Positions 1-10,810 of a stretch of DNA of 64,000 nt are shown in pieces. The translations under genes were made by a program, and so were the position numbers. The DNA lies in NCBI GenBank assembly GCA_033002965.1, contig JAURVB010014103.1, positions 12,501-76,500 of the forward strand, in the 5' to 3' direction. Below the pieces are notes generated by a model. The model was not told the DNA's origin and did no database searches. It was given only the letters and a program-made list of their open reading frames with translations. How positions within the stretch are numbered: the first letter of the stretch is position 1; each line of letters opens with the position of its first letter. The DNA comes from Piper betle. Taxonomy: Eukaryota > Streptophyta > Magnoliopsida > Piperales > Piperaceae.

Positions 1-195
1 CACCAAAACATTTAAAAAAGAAGAAACGAACCTAACATGAACACCTATACGGAACCACATGGAAGCAACAACAGCAGACAACACGCCAACCGTATGACCC
101 AACAAACAACTTTCTCCTCCCTCCCCCCAAAAACAACAAATGCAGCCGCCGTAGCATGCATGCGATCCATCGCCACTCACTCAAAACCATGGTTG

Positions 196-1015
196 CAAGA
201 ATCGGAATCGGAATCGGTTTTTCAAGGAATCGGAATCAGAGGTTTTTCAAGGAATCGGAATCGGTCTGAATCGGCCAAGAATCGGTTCAGTTGAATCGGT
301 CCAAATTAATTTAATCGGTCATATATAATAATTTGAAAATTTATAATATAAATATATTAAAATTGGGTATTGATGTTATTTTGATATTATTCTGTGTATT
401 ATAGTTTCTGATATTTTTAAATATTTTTTAAGATTTTTTTAAAATTATTTAGAATTAATTATTATTTTTGACTCGAATTAGACTCGAGTCAACTTTTAAT
501 TACGAGAATGCCACTCTTTACCTACGTCGCCGCCGCCGGCCCGGTCGGCGGCGAGTCTCGCGGCGGCGTGTCGGAGATGTCGGCAGCCCGGTCGGACGAA
601 CAGTCAGCGGCCCACAGCCGGCGGCGAGGCGGCGCGGAGCGGCAGCGAGTCGGCGGCGAGTCGCGCGAGTCGCGGCGATTCGTGCGTCACAGCCCGATTC
701 GGTCCGGCCACAGTTCGGCGGCGACGTTGCGAGGTCGGCGGCGAGGTCAGTAGCCCGGTCGGCGGCGAGCCCGGAGTCAGGGAGCACGGCGGAGGGCGGA
801 AACCGGGCGGCGGCGGGCGGACGATCGGCGGCGGCGTGGGGGAGCGGGTTTGATTTTAGGTTTTTAAAATGTAAATTACCAATTTACCCATGCTTAAATA
901 ATTTAATAAAAATCATACCTAGGGTATTTTAGTAATTTCATTAAAAAACCGATTCCGATTTAAATCGGCCGATTCCGATTCCGAGTTAAATTGGTCGAAA
1001 TCGGCTCGATTCCTG
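196..1015. repeat. AATCGG-rich repeat element with inverted ends
   Basis: Both ends carry clusters of the hexamer AATCGG in opposite orientation: AATCGG repeats at 196-320 and CCGATT repeats at 950-1012. The outermost bases CAAGAATCG (196-204) and CGATTCCTG (1007-1015) are near inverted complements. The interior has an AT-rich left part, the motif GACTCGAGTCAA near 480-491, then a GC-rich block (525-850). That order resembles the interior of the solo LTRs at 21.2 kb and 30.0 kb. No convincing target-site duplication was found (CATGGTTG on the left, CCACAGAG on the right), so the class is uncertain: a non-autonomous TIR element or a fragment of an LTR relative. ORFs inside are GC-rich low complexity and are not called as genes. 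Confidence 0.45.
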
Positions 1016-1115
1016 CCACAGAGCTCAAAACACATCAAATCTCAACAACCACAACAACAACCACAACCAAACAAACAAACAAATCAAATTGAAAAGAAAC
1101 AAAAGAGTCACTCAC

Positions 1116-1195
1116 AGTTTCAGCATCGGGTTGCGATCCCCATACAAATCGACCGACAGAACGAAGACGAAATGCGCTTCAAAAACCTTCGCCAT
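1116..1195 (-). CDS. Candidate first coding exon of a minus-strand gene (rest outside the window)
   Basis: On the minus strand an ATG at 1195-1193 opens 26 codons beginning MAKVFEAHFVFVLSVDLYGD and running to a good donor, GTGAGTGACT, at 1115-1106. A pyrimidine-rich leader lies upstream (1196-1340), so this reads as a first exon with a 5' UTR. The next exons would lie left of the window, which would place the AATCGG repeat element in its first intron. I do not recognise the family. The alternative is a short non-coding transcript or a chance ORF. The start is the first ATG after the leader. Its divergent neighbour is the membrane-protein gene at 1959. Confidence 0.4.
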
Positions 1196-1890
1196 TGCCG
1201 ACCGCGATCGTACCCCCGACGCGCGGACGAGGCGGAGGATTTAGGGCTTGTTGTTTGAGGTGGTGGGAGGCGAAAAATCTGAATATTGGGAAATAGAGGT
1301 TCGAGGCTGTGCCTGCTACATGAGCAAACAAACACTGAGAAGAGATGTGACAATGCCTATTTTGTTTTACATTTTGTTTATCTTCAAAAATACTAAATTA
1401 TAGCAGAATATCGGAAACTTTAAACTTTTAAAAAAATTTAGCTTATTGTAAAAAAAAACTTCATCGTGATGTTAAATACGGTACCGTACCCGATTATGCT
1501 AGGTATATGTATATTATTTTTAAATTTAGTATATTATAAATTTTTATATTATTTTAATCGGTACCTGATTTTTTAATATAAATTTTTACCAAAACCAGAT
1601 TTTTATTGATAACTTTAATTGGTACGTTAATAAAATATATTTTAATATTTAATAAAATATTTTATTTATAATTTGTTGCACAAAAAATATTTCGCTCTCT
1701 CCTTTTTTTAAAACAACTCATTTCTTCTTTCTCGGAAGAGAAGTCTATTTAAATGGTAATTAAGTAGTAAAAAACATGGCGAGTGCCGTTTTTTCCCCAA
1801 ATATCTCCGGATAGAAAATCCTATAAAAACAAGAAAAAGAGAAATGAAATAAAAAAACAAAAGCGAAAGCGAAAGCGAAAGAGGGAGACG
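1196..1890. promoter_or_regulatory. Intergenic region between two divergent candidate genes
   Basis: About 1200-1340 looks like the 5' UTR of the minus-strand exon. 1370-1700 is AT-rich with no ORF. 1700-1890 leads to the plus-strand gene and contains a GAAAGC hexamer run at about 1858-1882, a purine-rich repeat typical of plant 5' UTRs. No clear TATA box could be assigned. Confidence 0.35.
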
Positions 1891-1950
1891 ATGATTGATC
1901 ATCCGAGCGCGGCGACGACGCCGAGGGAGACGATGGAGTTCAAACCCTAG
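1891..1950 (+). other. Short upstream ORF before the membrane-protein start
   Basis: ATG at 1891 opens a 19-codon ORF ending TAG at 1948-1950, eight bases before the ATG at 1959. A second in-frame ATG lies inside it. It could reduce initiation at the main ATG, or the true N-terminus may be arranged differently given the frame breaks just downstream. Seen directly; function is inference. Confidence 0.35.
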
Positions 1951-1958
1951 CTCCGGCC

Positions 1959-3302
1959 ATGGAACCTGCCGCCCATCACACACCACCACCACCACCCACC
2001 ACCGCCACCACGACTACTACCGCCGCCGCATCACCACCGCCAAGCTCGTCGGGAAGTCCGCCGGCCACTTCCTCTCCGCTCCACTCCTCTTCCTCCTTCT
2101 CGCCGTCCTGCCCTTCTCCTTCCGCCACACCCTACACTCCGGCTCCCTCCTCCTCTCCTCCTACCTCCACCACCGCGACCCCTCCCTCCCTTCCCTCCTC
2201 GCCCGCCTCTCCCTCCCCCCGACCCCCACCTCCCCGCCCCGCGCCTCCGCCGCCCACCCGCCCCCGCCGCCGCTGGCCCCCTCCTCCACCTCACCCGTGT
2301 CGGCACCCTCCATCACGACGACCTCCTCTCCGACGACGACGCCGCTGCCGACGCCCACTTCTCCCCACTCCCCAACGCCTCCTTCCCCGCCTCCTTGCCC
2401 CTCCCCCACACCGCCGCCCGCCTCCGCGTCGTCGCCCGTCCCCCCGGCCTCGTCTTCCTCGCCGCCGACGACCCCCCCGAGCCCCCGCCTCCTCCTCCTC
2501 CGACAAGCTCCGGCTGTGGGGGCTCAATCTGGACCGCCGCGACGCCGCCGAGCTCCTCTTCTTGGTGACGCTCCTCTCCACCGCCTACGGTTGGGTGATT
2601 CTAGGGTTTCTGTTCACCTACTGCTTCGTTCTTGGTACCGTGTTCATCGGCGTATCCAATGCGATTCTTGATCGGAATCGATGGTGTTATAGCGATTGTG
2701 TTCGTGCCGGATGCCGCCTGGGCGTCCGGCGGCTCATGGGGTTTGTGCTGCTTCGGTGGGCGGTTCGCGATGCCTTCACACAATTTTTAGGGATTTGGTT
2801 TTTCTCCGATGTTGAAGATCAGTATACTGTCTTCAAGCTGTTTCTGCAGTTGAAGATGCTGCCATTTTCGGCGTCTTCGTCGTCCCCATTGATTAGGGGT
2901 TCTTGGCTCAATGTTGATATGTACGGGTTTGTGCTGGTGTGGGTGATTGTAGACACATTTGTTGCGTTGTTGTTCTCGGTGAATTGCTGGGTTACGATTG
3001 TCGATTCGCGGAGGAATGGGTCGGAAATTGTGCGGGAGGGGTGTTACTATATCAGTATCATGTTCACCCAGGCGTTTGGGATTAAGTGCTTGGAATCGAT
3101 TTGTTGCGGGTCGTTGACAAGGTGGGCGATCGCGCTGATTGCTGGGGATGTGTTTGCTTTGTATGTTCAGTCGGTGGCGGAGGTGTTCTTCATGGTGGTG
3201 TGGTTGGTTTTTTACTTTGCTGCTAGGGCCAGAGATGCGGGGTTGGGCGGGAGGAGTTTCGGGAGAAGGGAGCTGGAGGAGGCCATTGCTGGTCCCAGAT
3301 GA
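1959..3302 (+). CDS. Multi-pass membrane protein of unknown function, frame interrupted
   Basis: Single-exon gene. The best protein reading starts at ATG 1959 (MEPAAHH, then Pro/Thr-rich). It continues in frame 2 from about 2012 through a hydrophobic segment (KSAGHFLSAPLLFLLLAVLP), in frame 1 from about 2281 (LLHLTRVGTLHH) to about 2495, and in frame 3 from 2499 (DKLRLWGLNLDRRDAAELLF) to the TGA at 3300-3302. Each switch equals one missing base, at about 1990-2012, the C run 2277-2281 and the CCT repeat 2490-2501. At least five hydrophobic stretches in the C-terminal part suggest a multi-pass protein. Cys-rich elements (WCYSDC, CLESICC) lie between them. I recognise no named domain. The long uninterrupted C-terminal frame argues for a real gene; the breaks look like lost bases in homopolymers rather than decay. 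A donor-like GTAAGC follows at 3327, so a 3' UTR intron is possible. Confidence 0.6.
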   Translation: MEPAAHHTPPPPPTTATTTTTAAASPPPSSSGSPPATSSPLHSSSSFSPSCPSPSATPYTPAPSSSPPTSTTATPPSLPSSPASPSPRPPPPRPAPPPPTRPRRRWPPPPPHPCRHPPSRRPPLRRRRRCRRPLLPTPQRLLPRLLAPPPHRRPPPRRRPSPRPRLPRRRRPPRAPASSSSDKLRLWGLNLDRRDAAELLFLVTLLSTAYGWVILGFLFTYCFVLGTVFIGVSNAILDRNRWCYSDCVRAGCRLGVRRLMGFVLLRWAVRDAFTQFLGIWFFSDVEDQYTVFKLFLQLKMLPFSASSSSPLIRGSWLNVDMYGFVLVWVIVDTFVALLFSVNCWVTIVDSRRNGSEIVREGCYYISIMFTQAFGIKCLESICCGSLTRWAIALIAGDVFALYVQSVAEVFFMVVWLVFYFAARARDAGLGGRSFGRRELEEAIAGPR

Positions 3303-6300
3303 TGGCAACTGCTCATTAGCCTCTGTAAGCAAACACTTGTATAATATCAGCAATCATTTTTTATAAGAATGCACTTTTTTTTGTCTTTATATTTGCCATT
3401 GAAACCAGCAAGGCACTTTGGTTTTTAGTTGTTACTTTGAAAAATTGTTGTAGCAGTGTATCTTACAGCTAGTGACGGCTATATTGCTCATTGTGTACAG
3501 TTTATCATGGTGTGCTACTAAGATACATGCCAGATGGAAATCTTTTACCTGGGTCCTTTTGAGGTTAAGCATAATAAAGACTAGTGCGTGTAGTTAACAT
3601 TGACAAACATGAGATGAATTGTCAACTGTGAATTGGTTTTGCTCTTATTGATCTTATTTCCCTCTATTTTCTTCCCACAAATCATCAGCATGTTTCTTGT
3701 TATTCATCAATGTGGTTTTGTGATGTTATACTGTTCCCCAACACGCAATGATCCAGTTTTATGTTCTCATAAAAATATTTTTTTTCCTACTTTTGAGTTT
3801 GATGGTTCATATTTGAGGCCTAACTCTTATAAAGTAGGAAAGGCTGATGCAGGATCAAAGGCATTCTTAATGAATTAGAGGCTAATTGATAATAGTAGTT
3901 CTTTCTTTTATTGGAAGTCATATTTGTTGGATAAGTGTTTAAATGTCCTTCTTGTTTTTTATTTCAGACTTTTAATTAGCTCTTAGAATTGTAAGCCTTA
4001 TTTCTAGTTGTATTTGAGTCTAGAAATCTGAGAGGAATTGACAATTGTAGACTGGTTTTCAATGGAGAAAAGTTACTGTTTTTTGCATATCCTCCATTTT
4101 TCCTATTACTTGTCCAGGCTTCTGCCTTTGCGTCTAGATACTATTCTTATTATCAATATTTATTGCCAAAATGGCAAGTTTGTTCATATATCTGTGTATT
4201 AAGGATGCAATGCTAGTTGGTAGGTGGAGGTTTGATGCTCACAAATAGTCTTTTCAATCTATTTAGCATGTTGTTCCTGTCTTTAGCTTTCATTTTCCAT
4301 CGATATAGAAAATCTGCTATCGTGTGGATAAATTTGTTTCTCAGAAGACTGTGATGTATGGATAGCTGGAAATGTGATAGGTGTAGATAGGTTTCTGGTT
4401 GGAATGTGACAATATAAAGCTTTTAGAAAGGAGAAGGCGTCTAACAATTGATTGAAGTCTTCATGAAGAGTTCAGTAGCCACTATGCATTTCTGAGCTTG
4501 TTACTTCAAGTGTAAAAAAGAAAAAAAAAAAAAAAAGAAGAAAAGTTCCATTCTTTGTTGGTAGTGCTAAGATTGTAGATGAAGAACTAGGATGGTCCTC
4601 TTACAATGGAATTACTTCAGGTTGAAAATTACTTTACGCTTATTTTGAAAGATTTAATGCTTTTACGCTTATATTGAAAGATTTAATGCTATTGCATGAA
4701 AACCATTTCCTGTCAATCCACTGGGGAAATGTTATATGGTTTATTTCTGATTTGAGCTTAAGGAGTGTATATCAACACATTCATCAACTAGTCTTTTCTT
4801 TATATTGAGTGTAAAGTGAAATATGGGACTTGAAGGATGCCGTTGCAGCCGGGCATAATCAACAATCCCAGTGACATGGCCTTTACTACAATCACTTGCG
4901 ATTGCGTCAGGTACTGCTATACGTATATCACTTACTCTTCCCCTGATGCTGAAAACAGATGGAGTTGTATTTTAGTCATTGTTAGCATTGCCTCACTGAG
5001 AGGCTCTGGGAATTCGGTCCTATTGTGGTGCATTTTTTAAGCCGACAGCTATGCATGGTGTTGGTTTCATTGATGTGTTTTCTGCCAGCAGCTGACCTAT
5101 TGTTCTGTTGCTCTATTTGAATTTTGTTGTTATGTATTTGCTATTGCTTTGAATATTGATTATAATGCTAGAAAACGCATATGGATTTGCGTAATAGTAT
5201 GTATTTTAACTTTAGAATACTGACATTTTTTACTGATAATAGCCACTCCTTCAACTTTTGGAAATTCTATGAATGGCAAGAATTTGGCAAACGAAATGAC
5301 TAAAATTCACAGTATTTAATGAACAGAAATGGTCAAGAATAGTTTTGTGGGAGTTAGAGAAGTTGAAGTTTGTTTTCTTGCCGTTTCTTATGAAACTAAC
5401 GAACTCAAATTTCGTAGATTTATTAAGGCTAATGTCTAATGATGTTTTTTAGGGAGATTTTTGATAATTTTTAGAGATTTAGAGGTAATATGGAAATTAT
5501 AGTTTTTTTTTTTGAAACTTCTATCTCAAATTTCGAGGATTTATTAACAATATTATATTAATAAGTTAAAATTGTGAAGGAAGTCCTGATGGTATGTTTG
5601 GTTAGCCTGAAATATAGGGAAGTGTCATAAAAATTTTAAATGGTTGACTTTAAATGTAATATATATGTATTAAATTGGTATATATTTATCGTATAGTGTA
5701 TGTAAATCAATCTTGATTTTCTTCAAATGGTTCACTAATGTGTTCTTTTATACAAATTTTTTCCCCCATTTTTTCTTATTTGTTGAGATAAGCAAAAAAG
5801 GGAAAATTAATCGTACACAAAAAATTGCACGAGTGATCCACTTAAAAGTAATTATGACTATTATATGTTTTCATTTAGATGTGTTTATATTTAATTTGGG
5901 TACAAATTGATTTACTTGATATTACTTTATATATAAAATATGTTAATTATATCACTTATAATAAGGTTGTTTATTTTAAAATTTCTGTTATTTACATCAT
6001 TTTCATGCTAATCAAATAAAGGTTATAAAAGTAAATTTATTAAATATATTTATGTTTAGTTAGATTGACTATCTTAAAATTTTTAGGCAACCCATTCGAG
6101 CAAAGTCTACAGTACACCAAACCCTAAAACCTGCATAGTCTACTTAGATTGAGCAACCAGTTTAAGAGGTTTTGGCTAAGATTGTCTCTTAAATAATTCT
6201 TTTTAGTTGTGAGAGTGCGACATGGCGAGGCAGGTGACGTCATGCAGATGAATGGTGTGGGTCCTGAACGGAAAAGATTTGCCATGGACTTACAGGACTC

Positions 6301-9300
6301 TTGGTGTCTTTGAGCACTAGCGTCTCATACGTCCCCTTTCATTTATTTATTTATTTGTTTGAACCTACGCCCCCTTTTTTGATGAATCCTATTATGAATT
6401 ATGAATATTGCTAGTCATTCTATTCCACACAAAAATAATTCATATAAGATATACTTGATTCTACTATTACACTTAATCTTGAAAATAGGTTGGAGGTCTA
6501 AACCTTAATCTAAGATTTTTATCGAAGGTTGATGTTATATTTTAAATTTATTATTATATTATATCACCAATAATTATGTAAATGAAAAAAAACTTCCTGT
6601 TATTATGTTCCCATCCCCGTGGGATCCACCGAATATTATTATACACCAGAATTGAAGACTTACAATTATAATAGTCTTTAATGTTATCTACACTGAAGAA
6701 TTTATCATCGCGGAGTAGATTGTGAAAGTCTTGAATAAGTAGGCCCATTATCGGGCGGCTTTGTCTCGTAATATACAGAGGCGTTGAGTTTGTAATTTTC
6801 CACGGTTGATTGTGAAAGAATTGAAGGAATAGGCACACTATAGAACATAGTCAATGATAAACTGTCCTCAATTACGTATTATGAGTTGTATGAGCTTAAC
6901 AAGCGGAATCGGCAGGCTGTCTACTCTGGTTGGGAATGAATGTGAGACTTCAATCAAACAGTAATTCCAAAACAGAAAATTTAAGTCTTGAAATCTTGAT
7001 TTCAGTTCTTAATCGGTGACAGCTGTTCATGGTGTAGAATTTGATATGTTGCTTCGCACAAGGTTATGCCCATAACATCTTTAAGCAAGACAATCTTGTT
7101 GCTTGTGCCAACTGACAAGTGTGTGATAGAACATGCATTCTTCTTCTTCTTCCTCTGTTTTTCAAAGCATAGAATATGAAGTCTACACTTTGGAAGTTGG
7201 ATGCATGCATATGTATTAAGACAAAAGGGAGTAACATGATCTCATGACTACAACAAGGTGGCCGAATTGGTGAGTTAGCGACACATGGACGTACTTGTAT
7301 ACAAAAGAAGCACAAATTGGAATTTTGTTCTTCCCTAGTCCATAGAAGTCTTATATTCTTGTTTAGAATGGGAGCTGAGGTATAGATAGCAAATGGAGTG
7401 TTACTCTGGGATCACCTCTCATCGCATTAATTTAAATTAATGAGGTTTTCGTAGGAGCGATTGTAAAATTAGTAGTACTTGTGCATGCTTTATTGATGTC
7501 CGTAAGTAGCGTTGAGCAAACTTCAGTCTGAACTGAAAAACCGGTGAAATCGAACCAAATTTTGTTAACTCAGTTCAATTATTCTTAAACTTTGGTTCCA
7601 TTGGATTTAAACATGGAGTAAATTTTATAGGTGGATGAAAATTTGGTTGGAACCAAACCAAACTGAATCGATACTGACAGAAAATTCAAAAAAATTTAAT
7701 ATTCATATTTTATGTGTGTTATTATTAATTTTTTGATTTATTTTAATTTATTTGAAATGCTTAATATAATACCTATGTATGTAATAGTTTTAAATATAAT
7801 TATTGATGCAGGGCATCTATTTGTTACTTATTATTTTGTATATTTTAATTTAAATTTCTATTAATTTGTTTAAGATATATTTGTAATTTATTCATTTAGG
7901 TAGAGATATTTTAGGCAATAATTAAATTAGGGTCTTTTTATATTTCTTCATAAATAAGGAGTAGCCTTTTATTATACGTAGTTGATTTTTAATAGATTGT
8001 TGAATAGGCTGTGTGCACCTCCTTCTACAAGTTTTTTCCTTTACTTTCTTCGTCTAATTTATTTTCTCAGTTCAACTTTTACTTTCTGCCATGTGTAGAC
8101 TGCGTAACAGGCCCAATTTTTCATGGCAATTTAAGAGCTCTTCTCATTTCAAAAATTACTAGTTACTCCCCATATTCGATTGCATCCTGCATTCATTATG
8201 ATCGTTAAATCACGTTTTAAAGTTTTTTATTATAAAAATCATAATTAATTTTAATTAGCTTTAATAATTTTGGATTTGAATAAATTGAAACGTACCAAAT
8301 CGACCGATTTTGGTTCTATTTGGTTTTAGGGATGTTTTGGGATGGGTTGGGTATAAAATTTCGGTGGCGAACCCCTTTCTAAATTTTCTGCTCGGTCGTT
8401 CAGAACCACCGAATGTAAGCCCCTACACATTAGATTAATTGTATCTTTTAAAAACTTTTAAGGTAAAGAGTCAACTTTCGAGAAATGTGCATGGCTACTT
8501 GACAACGTGATAGCCGCCACGTTAACATGTTAAGGAGGGGGCATGTTCGCATCTGTTGACTCCTTTGCTGGAAAAAAGGAAGTGAGAGGCCACACCTCTT
8601 TTCATCTTATCAACAGTATTGTCTTCTTTTCCTCCATTCCCCTTTGTTGACGCTTCACTGCATCTCTTCTTTCTCTTCCTAATATTTCCACACTAACAAC
8701 AGTAAACGTCGTTGACCTTTTATAGCTTTTGTATACAGTCGATTTAGAAGAATGCAGCTTATATAGTCAAGCCCCATTAACCGAGGAATTTCTGCCCACG
8801 TAAAGTCAAATAAGCGTATTTACAGTCAACTTAAAACAAGCTACAAAGTCAAAAACATATGGTGTTATTACCCTTCCCTTCACACTACGATCAATCCTTT
8901 TAGTGTTATTTTTCTTTAAAATACACTTATAGCTGTTATTTAATATAAAGTTAACAGCATTTCAAACTGATAAGCTATGAAGCTTGACATGATATTTGAT
9001 AAGTTGAGTAGAGTTGTTTGGTTGTGTTGTAGAAGAAATTCCCCCTTTTTGGAGAAAAAGTTTGAGGCCAAGGAGTTGGGGAGAAACAAAAGCAACCAAA
9101 TGGTGGACAACAATATTCTTACGTTAGCTGGATTGATGGCCAAGTGGGGATATTGGATATTCCCATTAATCCTTTCCTTTTCCCTTCAAATTAGGGTTTA
9201 CATCCCACCTCTCACCGCTCACCTTTATTAGCTCTTCCTATGATTACATGAAGAAAACTTAGCAAGTTAACTTCTACATGCAACTTTTAATCTTATCGTA

Positions 9301-9661
9301 GTTTTTTTTAAATATGTGATGGTTATTTTATCTGAAGTTTTTTTTCCAAGCTATTTTATCTGAAGTTATATCCTTCCCCTTTATCATCATTAATCCATTT
9401 GGCGTGAACAAACAAAATTAAAAAAATACAATGTTAACAAACAAAATAAAGAAAAATCTGATCATCCAACTGATTTACTATAGAGTATTACAAAACTGTG
9501 CATCGTATCAAAACAAAGCTCTAACAAAAGGGAGAGAGCTTAGTGGCTGGGCGGATCTTACAACTACTCTTCTCAACAGAAAAGTACAGTTAAAAAAAAC
9601 AACAAATAAGAGAGGTAACTCTCTAATCTCCACAAGCTACATCGATGATCTGGGAGGATCG
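3303..9661. other. Non-coding interval, no gene recognised
   Basis: 3303-5050 is moderately AT-rich and may be 3' UTR or intron of the preceding gene. It holds a 29-bp tandem duplication at 4633-4690 and a poly-A/GA stretch near 4516-4545. 5500-6100 is very AT-rich. From about 7515 to 8400, motifs such as AACCGGTGAAATCGAACC on the left and ACCAAATCGACCGATTTTGG on the right, around an AT-rich centre, suggest a degraded non-autonomous DNA element with no clear target duplication. 8400-9660 contains nothing recognisable. ORFs here are short and unsupported. Confidence 0.5.
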
Positions 9662-10274
9662 ACTATAATTAGGGTTGCTAATTGAGCGAGCTAGCTCATG
9701 AGAATTTAGCGTTTGGCTCGGCTTGACTCGACTCGAAACTCGACATTTAAATGCTCGACTCGAACTCGACTCGAACTCGAATCTTACGAGCCGAGCTTGA
9801 GCAAGGTCGTGTTCGACTCGACTCGACTCGATTATAACTCGAACTCGACTCGTAGCTCGACTCGAACTCGACTCGATAAAATAATATAATAATATAGTCT
9901 TTATATTATATTATATATATATATATATATACAATATAATAATAAAGAAGCAAGATAGTTGAGATGGTAAGTATTTACCTTGATGACCTCAAGGTTGTGG
10001 GTTCAAACCACATTGGTTTCATTTTTTTTTAGCTGGTTTCGAGCTAACGAACGAGCTGGCGAACGAGCTCATAAAAATTAAGTAGTTGAAGTATATTCGA
10101 GCTTGAGTCGAACTCGAACACATAAAAGATATTCGAGTCGAACTCGAGCGTGTATGTCCAAAACTCGTTCGATCTCGAGTCGAGTTCGAACGAGTTTCGA
10201 ACTATTCGAGCTGAGCTCGAACACATGTTGAGCTCGGCTCGCTCGCTCGCTCAATTAGCACCCCTAACTATAAT
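9662..10274. mobile_element. hAT-type MITE, copy 1, with 8-bp target duplication
   Basis: The element proper is 9670-10266. It starts TAGGGTTGCTAATTGAGCGA and ends with the near-perfect inverted complement (TCAATTAGCACCCCTA). It is flanked on both sides by the exact 8-bp duplication ACTATAAT (9662-9669 and 10267-10274). An 8-bp duplication with TAGGG-type ends indicates the hAT superfamily. Subterminal regions are packed with CTCGACTCGAACTCGA repeats in opposite orientations at the two ends. The centre has an AT microsatellite and a tRNA-like segment (9948-10020). There is no transposase, so it is non-autonomous. Confidence 0.88.
9948..10020 (+). other. tRNA-like segment inside the MITE
   Basis: The stretch reads like a degraded tRNA. 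An A-box-like ATAGTTGAGATGG (9955-9967) lies about 40 bases before a B-box-like GGGTTCAAACC (9999-10009), with pairable T-arm sequences GTGGG and CCCAC-like CCAC flanking the T loop. The ends (AAGCAAG, TTGGTTTC) pair poorly. The overall order resembles an eukaryotic tRNA of the Thr type, but the anticodon arm is not clean. A functional tRNA is unlikely. A captured tRNA or a SINE-derived pol III promoter is a better explanation. MITE copy 2 has a more decayed version at about 11828-11900. Confidence 0.5.
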
Positions 10275-10562
10275 CATCTGTTTCCTTAATATCAAACACT
10301 TTCAGCATTTTGAGATTGAGTTGAGTAATAACATCATTTAACACATAAAAGATATTCGAGTCGAACTCGAGCGTGTATGTCCAAAACTCGTTCGATCTCG
10401 AGTCAAGTTCGAACGAGTTTCGAACTATTCGAGCCGAGCTCGAACACATGTTGAGCTCGGCTCGCTCGCTCAATTAGCACCCCTAACTATAATCATCTGT
10501 TTCCTTAATATCAAACACTTTTCAGCATTTTGAGATTGAGTTGAGTAATAACATCATTTAAC
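10121..10562. repeat. Tandem duplication of MITE right end plus flank
   Basis: 10121-10342 is repeated at 10344-10562 with about 223-bp spacing. Each unit contains the last ~145 bp of MITE copy 1, its right target duplication and about 70 bp of flanking sequence (the ATCATCTGTTTCCTTAATAT region). Small differences (one CTCG fewer, one extra T) separate the two. The unit crosses the MITE boundary, so the duplication happened after insertion. Confidence 0.85.
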
Positions 10563-10810
10563 AAGCAGCAACCTGGTGGGAAGAGCAGCTCAGATCCACC
10601 ACTGAATTGCACTCCTCAAAGCTTCTCATTCATGGATGCCCTGATCATTCCCAATATATATAATTAAAACCATGGTCAGCCAACAACACATAACATTGAA
10701 AGGAATAAAACCCAACAAAAAAATACACATCTAGTTCTAGCTTTTTGGAGGTCAATTGAACTGAAAAATGGTAGAATAGATCAAATAGAAAAGATGGAAA
10801 TTTGTTCGGG
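10563..10810 (-). pseudogene. Inverted fragment of PPCK: intron 3' part and last exon
   Basis: Read on the minus strand, this segment closely matches 14966-15222 of the PPCK gene. It contains the end of the intron (TCTATTTGATCTATTCTA), the acceptor region GATCAG, and the last exon with its HPW motif context and terminal LLL-type GTTGCTGCTTG before a stop. It carries several substitutions, for example TGGATG to TGAATG in the HPWM codons. No kinase exon lies upstream of it (10811 and above), so this is a 3' fragment in inverted orientation, not a second gene. Confidence 0.8.

Noticed and set aside
468..932. 154-codon ORF and overlapping antisense ORFs in the 196-1015 element
   Set aside because: GC-rich low complexity with no recognisable domain, in several frames on both strands.
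196..1015. hAT classification of the AATCGG element by 8-bp target duplication
   Set aside because: Flanking octamers CATGGTTG and CCACAGAG do not match.
1895..2671. 258-codon ORF opening at 1895
   Set aside because: It begins at TTG, not ATG; only its middle part (from about 2012) is the membrane-protein reading, and the rest is out-of-frame Pro/Ser-rich sequence.
9948..10020. Functional tRNA gene
   Set aside because: Acceptor ends do not pair and the anticodon arm is not clean, and it lies inside a MITE; retained only as a tRNA-like segment.
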